NCBI GenBank assembly: GCA_020024475.1 | Contig: JAHHTS010000003.1 | Coordinates: 1 to 60,075, forward strand | Length of the DNA: 60,075 nucleotides | Direction of reading: 5' to 3' | Source of the DNA: Oscillospiraceae bacterium | Lineage (GTDB): Bacteria; Bacillota; Clostridia; Oscillospirales; Ruminococcaceae | Position numbers and translations under genes: made by a program | Notes under the pieces: generated by a model | What the model was told of the DNA's origin: nothing | Seen by the model: only the letters and a program-made list of their open reading frames with translations | The model's database searches: none | Part shown: positions 33,057 through 41,437 of the stretch, one piece after another | How positions within the stretch are numbered: the first letter of the stretch is position 1 | Layout of the letters: each line of letters begins with the position of its first letter

Positions 33057-33773
33057 ATGATATCTTATCAAGAGATGGCACACAGTACGCTTTTGTATGG
33101 ACTCGTTATAGCGGGTTTAGCATTTGTCGCTTTTTTGTGTATTGTATTTTTTAGAAAAACTTATAATAGAGCTTTAGAACTTGGAATATCAAAGGAAACA
33201 CTTAAAAAGATAAATAAATCAACTATTTCATTGACAATTGTTCCTTCAATTTCTATTGTTATAGGCTTAATTACACTTTCAACTGTTATAGGCACTCCAT
33301 GGGCGTGGTTTCGCCTTTCTGTTGTGGGTGCTGTTTCTTATGAACTTATCGCAGCACAAATGGCAACATCAGCGCTTGGCTTTGAAGATATGACAGCTGC
33401 TATGGCAACTGATGGTCAAACATTTGGTGCGGTAATGCTTGTTATGAGTATAGGTATAATCTCAGGTATTGTCATCAATACATTCTTGGGCAAAAAACTC
33501 ACAACATCTATGAGTAAGGCCGGCAAAAAGCCAGGCGGATTTGGACCTATCATGAATGGCTGTTTTATGATGGCACTTATGTGCGTTATGCTTCCATTCC
33601 AAGCATTTACAGGTTTAGACTACATAATGGTTATGATTACTAGCGTTGCAGTTTCAGTTATAATGAATGTAATTATACAGAAAACCGGCTGGAAATGGCT
33701 TGGCGATTTTATTATGGCATTTACACTTATTATAGGTATGGCAAGTGCATTGCTATGGGTAAAAATCTTTTAG
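33057..33773 (+). CDS. DUF5058 family integral membrane protein
   Basis: The 238 residues contain about six hydrophobic helices (for example LLYGLVIAGLAFVAFLCIVF and SLTIVPSISIVIGLITLSTVI) and the conserved WAWFRLSVVGAVSYELIAAQMA segment of DUF5058. No signal peptide or enzyme motif is present. Its place between an M20 hydrolase and a second membrane protein suggests half of a transporter. TAGGAGA precedes the ATG. Confidence 0.85.
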   Translation: MISYQEMAHSTLLYGLVIAGLAFVAFLCIVFFRKTYNRALELGISKETLKKINKSTISLTIVPSISIVIGLITLSTVIGTPWAWFRLSVVGAVSYELIAAQMATSALGFEDMTAAMATDGQTFGAVMLVMSIGIISGIVINTFLGKKLTTSMSKAGKKPGGFGPIMNGCFMMALMCVMLPFQAFTGLDYIMVMITSVAVSVIMNVIIQKTGWKWLGDFIMAFTLIIGMASALLWVKIF

Positions 33774-33790
33774 AAAGAGGGGTAAATACA

Positions 33791-34519
33791 ATGCAAGATG
33801 ATAAAAAATATATAGATAGTATCCACCGTTTAGGTAGAATTGGTAGTGTTGGCGCAATTCTTTTTATGATTGGTATTCCAATTATTATGTGTACTATTTA
33901 TAATTGTTTTCCGGAAATGAGTACAGTTTTTCAGGCAGGCGGTGGATTACTAGCAATGTTTGTACCTACTGCTCTTTCTGAAGTTATCAGCTATGCACCT
34001 ATATTGGGCTCAGCATCCTATATAACGTTTATCACAGGTAATGTTATGAATCTTAAATTACCAGTTGCTATTTCTGCACAGCAGATTGCGGGTGTAGAAG
34101 CTAATACGCCTGAGTCTGATGCAGTTACAACTATGGCAATAGCTTTGTCATCATTGGAAACAATAATCATAATAACTGTCGGTGTTTTGCTTTTGAAACC
34201 TTTACAACCAATACTCTCGCTTGAATCAGTTAAAACTGCTACATCATATATGGTTCCAGCCTTGTTTGGTGGACTTATTTTAGGTATATTCAAACAGAAC
34301 GGTAAAGTAAGAATAAAAAACAAAAATCTTATTGGAGTTCTTCCAACTATACTTGTTATTGCAGGACTTGTTATTTTCCCAGGTATTAAAGCAAAACAAG
34401 GGTTTGTACTTTTAGGAATGATTCCAGTAACAGTGTTATGGGCGTATTTGCTTTGGAAAAAAGGCGTTATTAAACAAATTATGATAGATGATAACGGTAA
34501 TGAAAAACCAATGGAATAA
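33791..34519 (+). CDS. Integral membrane protein, probable DUF5058 partner
   Basis: A 242-residue protein with about six helices and a hydrophilic C-terminus (MIDDNGNEKPME). The central segment TALSEVISYAPILGSASYITFITGNVMNLKLPVAISAQ looks like a conserved substrate or interface region. ATG at 33791 lies 18 bases after the DUF5058 stop with AAAGAGGGG; longer open frame into DUF5058 is rejected. The family is not one I can name; cotranscription with DUF5058 suggests a two-subunit carrier. Confidence 0.8.
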   Translation: MQDDKKYIDSIHRLGRIGSVGAILFMIGIPIIMCTIYNCFPEMSTVFQAGGGLLAMFVPTALSEVISYAPILGSASYITFITGNVMNLKLPVAISAQQIAGVEANTPESDAVTTMAIALSSLETIIIITVGVLLLKPLQPILSLESVKTATSYMVPALFGGLILGIFKQNGKVRIKNKNLIGVLPTILVIAGLVIFPGIKAKQGFVLLGMIPVTVLWAYLLWKKGVIKQIMIDDNGNEKPME

Positions 34520-34522
34520 AAT

Positions 34523-34555
34523 AAAAGCTGTGAGGTAATCTCACAGCTTTTTTAT
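34523..34555. terminator. Bidirectional terminator
   Basis: AAAAGCTGTGAG (34523-34534) pairs with CTCACAGCTTTT (34540-34551) around GTAAT, then TTTATTT. It lies exactly between two convergent stop codons and serves both strands. Confidence 0.9.
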
Positions 34556-35407
34556 TTATCTAATAAGGGTGAATAGGAAATCTATAAGTTTATTTATATT
34601 TATAAATGTAAGTAATGCAGTCGAAACATTAGCAACAATTCCATACATTACATTTTTTATATGACTGCTTCCAACAAGGCGTTTTTTATAATATAATGAC
34701 TCGATTAAAGTTACGACAATTTCAAGAGGAATAAAAGCAAAAGTTATTCCTAAAGTACCACCATATACGAAACTGGCGGATAGTAAAATGCTAAGTAAAA
34801 TTTGAGTTATAATATTAATAGTCAAAAATGGTTTTAAGTTATATTTTATTTTAAAACCGAATAGTAACAAGATTAAAAATTCTACAAGAAGTGTAAGAGG
34901 AAGAGTAACTGCTATTTGACCTAAATAAGCTTTCCATACTGGCCGAGTTGTGTAGCTCATATTATCATAATTCAAATTTAATGAAATTTCCATTGTATTT
35001 CTTTTTACTATATCAGAAATCTTCACTTCTCCACTTTTTGTTACTATAATTATTTTAAATTCATCAGGAACGCCTATATAATTAAAAATATGAGTACCAT
35101 TTTTATCAGGAGAAAGACTTCCCCACATAGGTGTAGGAGTGCCGTAAGCAAAAGCAGGATACAAACCTTCATCAGTATAAGAGAAAAGCAAATCAATCAT
35201 CTCTTCATCACATTCTTCCTCAAGATTTTTATATACACTCTCTGTTTTATTTGGTTTATATAATAAATCAAGGTAATAACTTTCCTGTGGAGGATTTACT
35301 ATATTGATTTCAACTCTTGGTTTTGAACCCATATCAGCATACGCTGTAATGGTTAAACAACAGATAAGAGTAAAAGTCCCAAAAATAATTTTAATAATAT
35401 TTTTCAT
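34556..35407 (-). CDS. Secreted-domain/four-helix membrane protein of unknown function
   Basis: 283 residues from MKNIIKIIFG. A signal peptide ends near AYA-DMGSKPR; the ADMGxKP start of the mature part is a recognisable hallmark of an uncharacterised Firmicutes family. An exterior domain of about 130 residues (to RPVWKAY) is followed by four hydrophobic helices. The exterior domain contains YYLDLLYKP and FAYGTPTPMWGSL. The start is uncertain by three codons; GTGAG suits the later ATG. No function is known. Confidence 0.72.
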   Translation of the reverse strand: MKNIIKIIFGTFTLICCLTITAYADMGSKPRVEINIVNPPQESYYLDLLYKPNKTESVYKNLEEECDEEMIDLLFSYTDEGLYPAFAYGTPTPMWGSLSPDKNGTHIFNYIGVPDEFKIIIVTKSGEVKISDIVKRNTMEISLNLNYDNMSYTTRPVWKAYLGQIAVTLPLTLLVEFLILLLFGFKIKYNLKPFLTINIITQILLSILLSASFVYGGTLGITFAFIPLEIVVTLIESLYYKKRLVGSSHIKNVMYGIVANVSTALLTFININKLIDFLFTLIR

Positions 35408-35443
35408 ATCATACATATCTCACATTCTTATTAGTTTCATTAT

Positions 35444-35473
35444 ATTATATCTGGTGTTATTCATATTTGTAAA
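35444..35473 (-). promoter_or_regulatory. Promoter of the unknown membrane protein
   Basis: On the minus strand TTTACA and TATAAT are separated by 18 bases, about 37 bases before the start codon. Confidence 0.5.
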
Positions 35474-35503
35474 CGGCAAAAATAACTAATAATCATAAGA
35501 TAT

Positions 35504-36103
35504 TTATGTTGATGATGATAAGTTTTGAATTTTTTCGATTACAAAAGAAGATATAGTTACTGTGATAAGAGAAAATATAATATTTTTAAATGGTATGTAT
35601 GATAATGATAAAGTTAAAACTGTAATGTCTGTAAAAAGATATGCTTTTGAAATTCTGCATTTGGTAACTTTTGAAATAATGAGAGCAAGAGCATCGTCAC
35701 CGCCAGAAGCACCGCCTTCACGAACAACTAGCCCTACTCCAACGCCTACAAATAAAGCACCAACCACAGCTGCAAGCAGTTGATTATTGCTCATATTTGG
35801 AAGAATATAACCAGTATTTTCCCAAATACTATAGGTGAATGAGAAAGAGATAGATGAAAATATAGCATTTTTTAAAAAAGAATTACCTAGCATTCGCCAA
35901 CCAATAAAGTAGCAAGTGAAATCTAGAATAACACCAGAAACACTTGGAGAAATCTTAAACCAATGCTGTAAAAGAAGTATAGTACCAAGAACACCACCTT
36001 CTGTAATTTGGCATTGGGAATGAACATTAAAAAGCCCAAATGATAAAACGGAACTACCTATGAACATAGTGATAAAGTGCTTAAAATTATTTTTTGTTTT
36101 CAT
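35504..36103 (-). CDS. YitT/YczE-type DUF161 membrane protein
   Basis: 199 residues with about five membrane helices and the signature GVGVGLVVREGGASGGDDALALIISK, the conserved region of the YitT family. The C-terminal DUF2179 domain of full-length YitT proteins is missing; the protein ends soon after the last helix. ATG at 36103 has GGGGG upstream at suitable spacing; longer starts are possible. The transport or regulatory role of this family is not established. Confidence 0.82.
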   Translation of the reverse strand: MKTKNNFKHFITMFIGSSVLSFGLFNVHSQCQITEGGVLGTILLLQHWFKISPSVSGVILDFTCYFIGWRMLGNSFLKNAIFSSISFSFTYSIWENTGYILPNMSNNQLLAAVVGALFVGVGVGLVVREGGASGGDDALALIISKVTKCRISKAYLFTDITVLTLSLSYIPFKNIIFSLITVTISSFVIEKIQNLSSST

Positions 36104-36231
36104 CTGTAAAACCCCCATTCTTAAAAAATGACAAAACAATTTTATATTTAGAATAAAACTTTTAAGCAGTGAAAATATATCGGAATTATAAATTAAAAAA
36201 TCTTTTGAATAGTTTGAAAATATATAAGAAA

Positions 36232-36264
36232 ATAAAAAAATAAGACAGTCTTTACGACTGTCTT
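36232..36264 (-). terminator. Terminator of rpmB
   Basis: AAGACAGTC (36242-36250) and GACTGTCTT (36256-36264) form the stem; on the minus strand it is followed by ATTTTTTT. It lies 20 bases after the rpmB stop. Confidence 0.85.
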
Positions 36265-36283
36265 GAATCCATTGTAAAAAAAA

Positions 36284-36472
36284 TTATATAGCTCTTGTAA
36301 CCTTGCCAGAGCGAAGACATCTGGTGCATACGTGAATATAACGTGGAGAACCATCCACGATAGCTTTAACTCTCTTTACATTTGGTTTCCAAGCTCTGTT
36401 AGAGCGTCTGTGTGAGTGAGAAACTTTGATACCGAATTCTACACCCTTACCACAACAATCACATTTTGCCAT
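36284..36472 (-). CDS. rpmB: 50S ribosomal protein L28, zinc-binding type
   Basis: 62 residues opening MAKCDCCGKGVEFGIKVSHS; C4 and C7 with C49 and C52 (HVCTRC) give the zinc site of the cysteine-bearing L28. AGGAGGTG precedes the ATG. It is a separate minus-strand transcript with its own promoter and terminator. In Bacillus rpmB lies beside thiN, which is 18 kb away here. Confidence 0.97.
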   Translation of the reverse strand: MAKCDCCGKGVEFGIKVSHSHRRSNRAWKPNVKRVKAIVDGSPRYIHVCTRCLRSGKVTRAI

Positions 36473-36506
36473 TCTGTTGCACCTCCTAAAATTTGATAAC
36501 TATGTC

Positions 36507-36535
36507 ATTATAACAGATAATATGTTATTTTGCAA
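36507..36535 (-). promoter_or_regulatory. Promoter of rpmB
   Basis: On the minus strand TTGCAA and TATAAT are exactly 17 bases apart, 35 bases before the start codon. Confidence 0.8.
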
Positions 36536-36696
36536 TAGCAAATTGGCAATTTTTATTGCTAAATTAGTTTATCATAAAAAGTTAATAATGGCAAGCATTA
36601 TTTTTCAAAAATAAAAATAATTTTTTTATTTCCAACACATAATTACATTATAATAGTTAATAAATATGCTCTAATATTATATACTCAATTATGTAC

Positions 36697-36725
36697 TTGA
36701 AAAAACAATAAAAAACACATATAAT
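36697..36725 (+). promoter_or_regulatory. Promoter of the site-2 protease-scpAB operon
   Basis: TTGAAA (36697-36702) and TATAAT (36720-36725) with a 17-base spacer, 25 bases before the start codon. Confidence 0.75.
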
Positions 36726-36749
36726 AATGGCTTAAGGAGAATTATATTT

Positions 36750-37424
36750 ATGTTTACAACTGACCCTTTTGAAATGGTGGTTCGTGCCATCATATTACTT
36801 ACATCAATCCCTATACACGAAGCTGCTCATGCTTGGACAGCTGATAAGCTTGGTGATCCTACCGCACGATATCAAGGAAGACTTACACTTAATCCAGCAG
36901 CCCATCTTGACCCTATTGGCAGTATTGCACTGATTTTTACTGGTATTGGTTGGGCAAAACCTGTACCAATAAATCCTATGAATTTTGATAATAGTAAAAA
37001 AGGTATGGCAATTTCAGCGGCAGCAGGTCCTATTTCAAATCTTATCATTGCAACAATAAGTCTTGCAATCACAAAAATACTTGGAGTTCTTGGCTTCTTT
37101 TTTGGAACAAACTATGTTATTTCCACATTGATTGTTATTTTTTATTCAATGTGCTGGACAAATGTTTCTCTTGCTATATTTAATCTGATTCCGATACCAC
37201 CGTTTGATGGCTCAAGAATATTTAACTATTTTTTGTCAGATAAATTATATTTCAAGATAATGGAATATGAACGATACATTTTTTTGGGTATATTGTTTGT
37301 GCTTATGACAGGTATAATCAATGTACCACTCAATTTTCTTTCACAATTGGTTGTTAGCTTGCTAAATAAGCTCACATTTTTTGTAGATATAATTATAAAT
37401 TTTATATTAAATAAAGCATTATAA
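36750..37424 (+). CDS. M50 site-2 protease family membrane metalloprotease
   Basis: A compact 224-residue intramembrane protease. Zinc ligands are H23 and H27 in HEAAH with E24 catalytic, and D153 in PPFDGSRI; NPAAHLDPIGSI lies between. No PDZ domain is present, unlike RseP. Several hydrophobic helices surround the motifs. The conserved location ahead of scpA is shared by many Firmicutes. The substrate is unknown. Confidence 0.92.
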   Translation: MFTTDPFEMVVRAIILLTSIPIHEAAHAWTADKLGDPTARYQGRLTLNPAAHLDPIGSIALIFTGIGWAKPVPINPMNFDNSKKGMAISAAAGPISNLIIATISLAITKILGVLGFFFGTNYVISTLIVIFYSMCWTNVSLAIFNLIPIPPFDGSRIFNYFLSDKLYFKIMEYERYIFLGILFVLMTGIINVPLNFLSQLVVSLLNKLTFFVDIIINFILNKAL

Positions 37425-37449
37425 AATTTGATTTTAAAAAGGTGATTAA

Positions 37450-38151
37450 ATGCAGCTCAATTTTAAAATAGATCAATTTGAAGGACCACTTGACCTTTTG
37501 CTGGTTCTCATTTCCAAAAATAAGATGAGCATCGCAGATGTTGAAATTATAACAATAATTAATCAGTATCTTGAGGTTATCAATTCTACTGAAGAAAAAG
37601 ACTTAGATGTAGCTAGTGAATTTATTGATATGGCAGCAAGGCTTATTTATTTAAAATCTGTATATCTTTTGCCTAAAGATGATGAGGGTGAAAAATTAAA
37701 AGCAGAACTTCAAGGTCAGCTTATAGAATATTCACAAGCGAAGAGAGCAGCACGGATATTTAGACAAATGTTTGTAGGCGATAGAATTTTTACAAGACCT
37801 ACACAAGAAATCAAATTTGATTACACTTATGATATACAACATTCAGTTGAGGAGCTGGTAAAAGCATATTCAAGACTTTCTGATAGAAGTCTTGCTCGCA
37901 CAGCACCAAAACAGGAAACATTCGAGCCAATTGTCAGCACACCGGTTGTGTCAGTTAGTTCAAGAATTTATTCTCTTTTAAAAGGAATAATAAAAAAGAA
38001 TATCAATAACATACACTCAGCGTTTGTAGGTATGAAAAACAAAAGCGAGGCAGTGGCAACGTTTTTGGCTATACTTGAGCTTATGCGCGCACATAGATTA
38101 AAATTATCTGACAGCGGAGAGTTTGAACTCCAACGAAAGGAAAAAAGGTAA
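37450..38151 (+). CDS. scpA: Segregation and condensation protein A
   Basis: The kleisin subunit of the Smc-ScpAB condensin. The 233 residues start with FEGPLDLLLVLISKNKMSIADVEI, the family signature that binds the Smc neck, and end with a winged-helix region (FLAILELMRAHRLKLSDSGEFELQ) for the Smc head. AAAGGTG site; scpB follows after three bases. Confidence 0.96.
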   Translation: MQLNFKIDQFEGPLDLLLVLISKNKMSIADVEIITIINQYLEVINSTEEKDLDVASEFIDMAARLIYLKSVYLLPKDDEGEKLKAELQGQLIEYSQAKRAARIFRQMFVGDRIFTRPTQEIKFDYTYDIQHSVEELVKAYSRLSDRSLARTAPKQETFEPIVSTPVVSVSSRIYSLLKGIIKKNINNIHSAFVGMKNKSEAVATFLAILELMRAHRLKLSDSGEFELQRKEKR

Positions 38152-38154
38152 ACT

Positions 38155-38730
38155 ATGACTATTGAACAGAATATTCAGTCAGCAGAAGCCATTATATTTG
38201 CCAGTGGTGACGGAATTTCCTTTGAAAATCTGAAAAATGTGATTGAAATTGATGATAAACAGATGGAGTATATATTTTCTACTCTTGAAGAAAAATATAA
38301 CACTGAACATTCAGGCATTATTTTGGTGAGAAATGGTGGTACGGTTTCTTTTGTAACCCATCAAGATACAGCTGATATGGTATATAAAGCACTTAATGAG
38401 AAGAAAAACTCACCGTTATCTAATGCAGCTATGGAAACTTTGGCTATAATTGCATACAATCAACCTGTTTCTAAAGCTTTTATTGAACAAGTTAGAGGCG
38501 TAGATAGTAACTCAAGTGTGCAAAATCTTTTGCATAAAGGGCTTATTGAAGAAGCAGGAAGACTTGAAATTCCTGGAAGACCTATAAGTTATAGAACGAC
38601 ACCGGTTTTCCTTAGAAATTTTTCATTGACAAGTTTAACAGATTTGCCAAAAATCAAAAGTGAAAAAGAGACGGTACAAATTTCTAACGATATTTCTTTA
38701 GGGGAAGAAAAATATGACTTTGATGCTTAA
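38155..38730 (+). CDS. scpB: Segregation and condensation protein B
   Basis: ScpB binds ScpA as a dimer of tandem winged-helix domains. The 191 residues include AEAIIFASGDGISFENL at the start and ETLAIIAYNQPVSKAFIEQVRGVDS, the most conserved segment. Its last 17 bases overlap the DUF2953 gene. Confidence 0.96.
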   Translation: MTIEQNIQSAEAIIFASGDGISFENLKNVIEIDDKQMEYIFSTLEEKYNTEHSGIILVRNGGTVSFVTHQDTADMVYKALNEKKNSPLSNAAMETLAIIAYNQPVSKAFIEQVRGVDSNSSVQNLLHKGLIEEAGRLEIPGRPISYRTTPVFLRNFSLTSLTDLPKIKSEKETVQISNDISLGEEKYDFDA

Positions 38731-39682
38731 AATTCTGAGTGTCATAGGCTGGATTATCCTAGCAATATTATTTCTACTGGTTTGGATAATAATTGTTCCG
38801 AGACATTTTTATATTGAATACTCAAAACAAGATAGCCTTATAATAAAAATGAATATAGCTTTTTTTAAGCTCAGGCTTTTTCCATTCCCAAAAATTTTAG
38901 CAGTGGAAGACAGAGAGAAAAAAAATCAAAGACAGTCACAAAAACATTTTGAAGAAAATAAAACATATAAGGATAATGCACAAACTCACAGTTCTAAGGT
39001 TGAAAAAACTATTGAAAACAATTTTGATGTTTATCAATCTGATGAAAAACTTATAAGGAATGATTCTGAAAAAGAAAAAAATAAAAATGAGCAGATTTCG
39101 AATATAGAGAAAGATATTAATTCAAAAGATAATTTGTGCGTAGAGAAAGAAAACAATCAAATCGAAAAAAATGTTGAAGAATCAATATTTAATAAAGAAG
39201 TTTCAAAAACAAAGCACAGTAAAAAAAATAAAGTTAAAATGGAAGAAGAGATTAGGGAAAAAATTATGCTTCCTGAGCCTTTTGATGATATACAACTAAC
39301 TTTTTCACTTGTTAAACAAATTATTTCGGCAGCCAAAGGCATAATGAAAAAAATTTTGAGAGCTATAAAATTTAGTGATGTTTCTTTCACAGTTCCAATT
39401 TATGATGATGACCCTATGAAAACTCAGCAAAAATATGCTGCTGCGACAACAGGTTTTTATGCTTTGAGTATGTTTTTACAGAAAAATATGCAGTTTTACT
39501 ACAAAAGTCCAATATTTATTGCGGATTTTGCTAATAGACATTCTGAAAGCACTTATTTTTATTGTAAAATAAGCACAAGCCCAGTTTTGCTTCTTTCAGC
39601 TGCATATTTTGCTTATAGACAGTTTAAGTTAATTATAAAGAATAATAGACAGGCACAAATCGCCACAGAAAAGGAGAGATAA
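38714..39682 (+). CDS. DUF2953 membrane protein with long charged insert
   Basis: One N-terminal membrane helix (about residues 8-29) is followed by a short DUF2953-like beta segment, then an unusually long low-complexity region rich in K, E, N and S (about 66-185), and a C-terminal conserved half (TVPIYDDDPMKTQQKYAAATTGFYALSMFL). The insert is likely disordered or coiled. The gene overlaps scpB and precedes ytfJ by two bases; this order is typical of spore-forming Clostridia. Function unknown; relatives are linked to sporulation by neighbourhood. Confidence 0.85.
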   Translation: MTLMLKILSVIGWIILAILFLLVWIIIVPRHFYIEYSKQDSLIIKMNIAFFKLRLFPFPKILAVEDREKKNQRQSQKHFEENKTYKDNAQTHSSKVEKTIENNFDVYQSDEKLIRNDSEKEKNKNEQISNIEKDINSKDNLCVEKENNQIEKNVEESIFNKEVSKTKHSKKNKVKMEEEIREKIMLPEPFDDIQLTFSLVKQIISAAKGIMKKILRAIKFSDVSFTVPIYDDDPMKTQQKYAAATTGFYALSMFLQKNMQFYYKSPIFIADFANRHSESTYFYCKISTSPVLLLSAAYFAYRQFKLIIKNNRQAQIATEKER

Positions 39683-39684
39683 TC

Positions 39685-40098
39685 ATGGACAAAAATAATT
39701 CGATTCAGGAAATTATGGCAAATGCTCTTAGTAAAATGCGTGAATTAGTAGATTCAAATACAGTTATAGGTACACCAATCAAAACTGACAGTGGTGTTAC
39801 AATTTTGCCAGTATCAAAAATTACTTTTGGCTTTGTTTCAGGCGGAACAGATTACGCCAATCAAAAACAAAAAGACCTTTTTGGTGGCGCTGCTTCATCT
39901 GGTGCGTCAATCACACCAATTGGATTTTTAGTAATTCAGGGAACAAATGTAAGACTTATTCAGCTTGCAGAAGGTGGACGGACTGTTGACCGTGTGCTTA
40001 ATATGGTTCCAGATGTAATGGATAAAGTAGAAGGTTTTATTTCAAAATCTGGTAAAAAAGAATCAACATCAACAAATAGCGAATCAACATCTATTTAA
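39685..40098 (+). CDS. ytfJ: GerW/YtfJ family sporulation protein
   Basis: The 137-residue protein is the GerW family (MANALSKMRELVDSNTVIGTPI, TILPVSKITFGFVSGGTDY, GFLVIQGTNVRLIQL), which in Bacillus is needed for proper spore germination. AGGAGAG lies before the ATG inside the DUF2953 stop region. Its presence supports a spore-forming host. Confidence 0.93.
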   Translation: MDKNNSIQEIMANALSKMRELVDSNTVIGTPIKTDSGVTILPVSKITFGFVSGGTDYANQKQKDLFGGAASSGASITPIGFLVIQGTNVRLIQLAEGGRTVDRVLNMVPDVMDKVEGFISKSGKKESTSTNSESTSI

Positions 40099-40115
40099 TA
40101 AATAACGGAGAAAAA

Positions 40116-40886
40116 ATGAAAGATACAAGAATTCAAAAAGCAATGGCGGATATGGGACTTTGTTCACGCCGACAAGCAGAACAGATTATTCTGGAAGGCA
40201 GGGTAAAAGTTAATGGTCACCCAGTAAAACTCGGTGATAAAATGGATATGCGTGAAGATTCCTTGTCAGTTGATGGCAGAACAATTCGTGCACCTAAGAA
40301 AAAAGAATTTAAATATTATATGCTTCATAAACCAAGAGGATATATTACGACAGTTCGTGATGATAGGGGCAGAAAGACAGTTATGGAGCTTATTCGGGAT
40401 ATTCCAGAGAGAGTTTATCCTGTTGGTCGTCTAGATAAAGATAGTGAAGGGTTACTTTTACTTACAAATGATGGAAACCTTGCAAATGCTCTTACACACC
40501 CATCGCACCAAATAGCAAAAATGTACCGTGTAACAGTTCACCCAAAAGCTGAAGAAGAACAGATTCTCGCACTTACAAATGGTGTTTATCTAGATGATGG
40601 AAGCAAAACACTACCTGCTGTTATTAGAGTTGTAGCAGAAGATGATGATAGAACAGTTATGGAAATGTCTATTAAAGAAGGTAAGAACCGCCAGATTCGT
40701 CGTATGTGTGATTCTGTCGGGCTAGAGGTTGCCCGTCTTTCTCGTAAATCAGTAGGCAGCGTGAAACTTGGTATGCTTGCGCCTGGTAAATATAGAGAAT
40801 TAAAGCCAATCGAAGTTCAGTCACTCAAGGCAGCGGCTCAAAAAGCAACAAGAGTTAAAAGAGCAAACAATAATAAAGAGGACTAA
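40116..40886 (+). CDS. rluB: 23S rRNA pseudouridine synthase, RluB family
   Basis: An S4 RNA-binding domain (residues about 3-60, RIQKAMADMGLCSRRQAEQII) is followed by the synthase domain with the catalytic GRLDKDSEGLLLLTNDG motif. 256 residues, ending in a basic tail. RluB modifies the large-subunit rRNA near position 2605 in E. coli. In many spore-formers spmA and spmB lie between ytfJ and rluB; they are absent here. Confidence 0.94.
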   Translation: MKDTRIQKAMADMGLCSRRQAEQIILEGRVKVNGHPVKLGDKMDMREDSLSVDGRTIRAPKKKEFKYYMLHKPRGYITTVRDDRGRKTVMELIRDIPERVYPVGRLDKDSEGLLLLTNDGNLANALTHPSHQIAKMYRVTVHPKAEEEQILALTNGVYLDDGSKTLPAVIRVVAEDDDRTVMEMSIKEGKNRQIRRMCDSVGLEVARLSRKSVGSVKLGMLAPGKYRELKPIEVQSLKAAAQKATRVKRANNNKED

Positions 40887-40890
40887 TAAT

Positions 40891-41244
40891 ATGTATGCTA
40901 TGAAACCTATTATTGAGAAAGATGTGATAGACCTTCTAAATAGAGGCCGTTTTGAAGGAAATATGGAAGGTTATGTGCTTTCAGATGGAGCAGACCTATT
41001 TGGCTGGTCGCTTTTTAGAATTGACGGAGATATTACAATGATGCTTGATATTCTTTCTCCAGGTGACCAATTTCTTGATGGGCTTATCCGAGCAAGTGTA
41101 GCTTACGGAGAAGCAAGAGGTGCAACAAAGTTTTCATTCAATAAGGATAATGCAGATTTTATGAGATATAAAAAAGTTTTCTTTGAAAAACAAGGTGATG
41201 TTATTTCTAATGATTTACTTTTTACACCTTGCGAAGGAGAATAA
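40891..41244 (+). CDS. Conserved hypothetical protein after rluB
   Basis: 117 residues, not recognised. It has alternating beta strands and a helix (QFLDGLIRASVAYGEARGATKFSF), then MRYKKVFFEKQG near the end; this pattern is reminiscent of a degenerate acetyltransferase (GNAT) fold, but no acetyl-CoA binding motif is evident. AAAGAGG lies 9 bases upstream; the gene follows rluB by four bases and is the last of the operon. Confidence 0.7.
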   Translation: MYAMKPIIEKDVIDLLNRGRFEGNMEGYVLSDGADLFGWSLFRIDGDITMMLDILSPGDQFLDGLIRASVAYGEARGATKFSFNKDNADFMRYKKVFFEKQGDVISNDLLFTPCEGE

Positions 41245-41254
41245 AGAATTTCAG

Positions 41255-41282
41255 CCACTCTGATAAAACAGAGTGGTTTTTC
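41255..41282 (+). terminator. Terminator of the site-2 protease-scpAB-rluB operon
   Basis: CCACTCTG (41255-41262) pairs with CAGAGTGG (41269-41276), followed by TTTTTC. Confidence 0.88.
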
Positions 41283-41381
41283 GTATATATAATTTAAAAT
41301 TTTAAATTTGTTTTATCCTATTGAAACAAAAGCTTTTTAATAATTCAGCTTTATTTTAGATATTATTTGCTGTAATTTTAA

Positions 41382-41411
41382 TTGACATAATAAAAGGAAA
41401 TAGTGTAAAAT
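41382..41411 (+). promoter_or_regulatory. Promoter of the yicC-remA-gmk-priA operon
   Basis: TTGACA (41382-41387) and TAAAAT (41406-41411) with an 18-base spacer, 27 bases before yicC. Confidence 0.7.
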
Positions 41412-41437
41412 ATACTATTAATCGGAGGGTTACTCAA

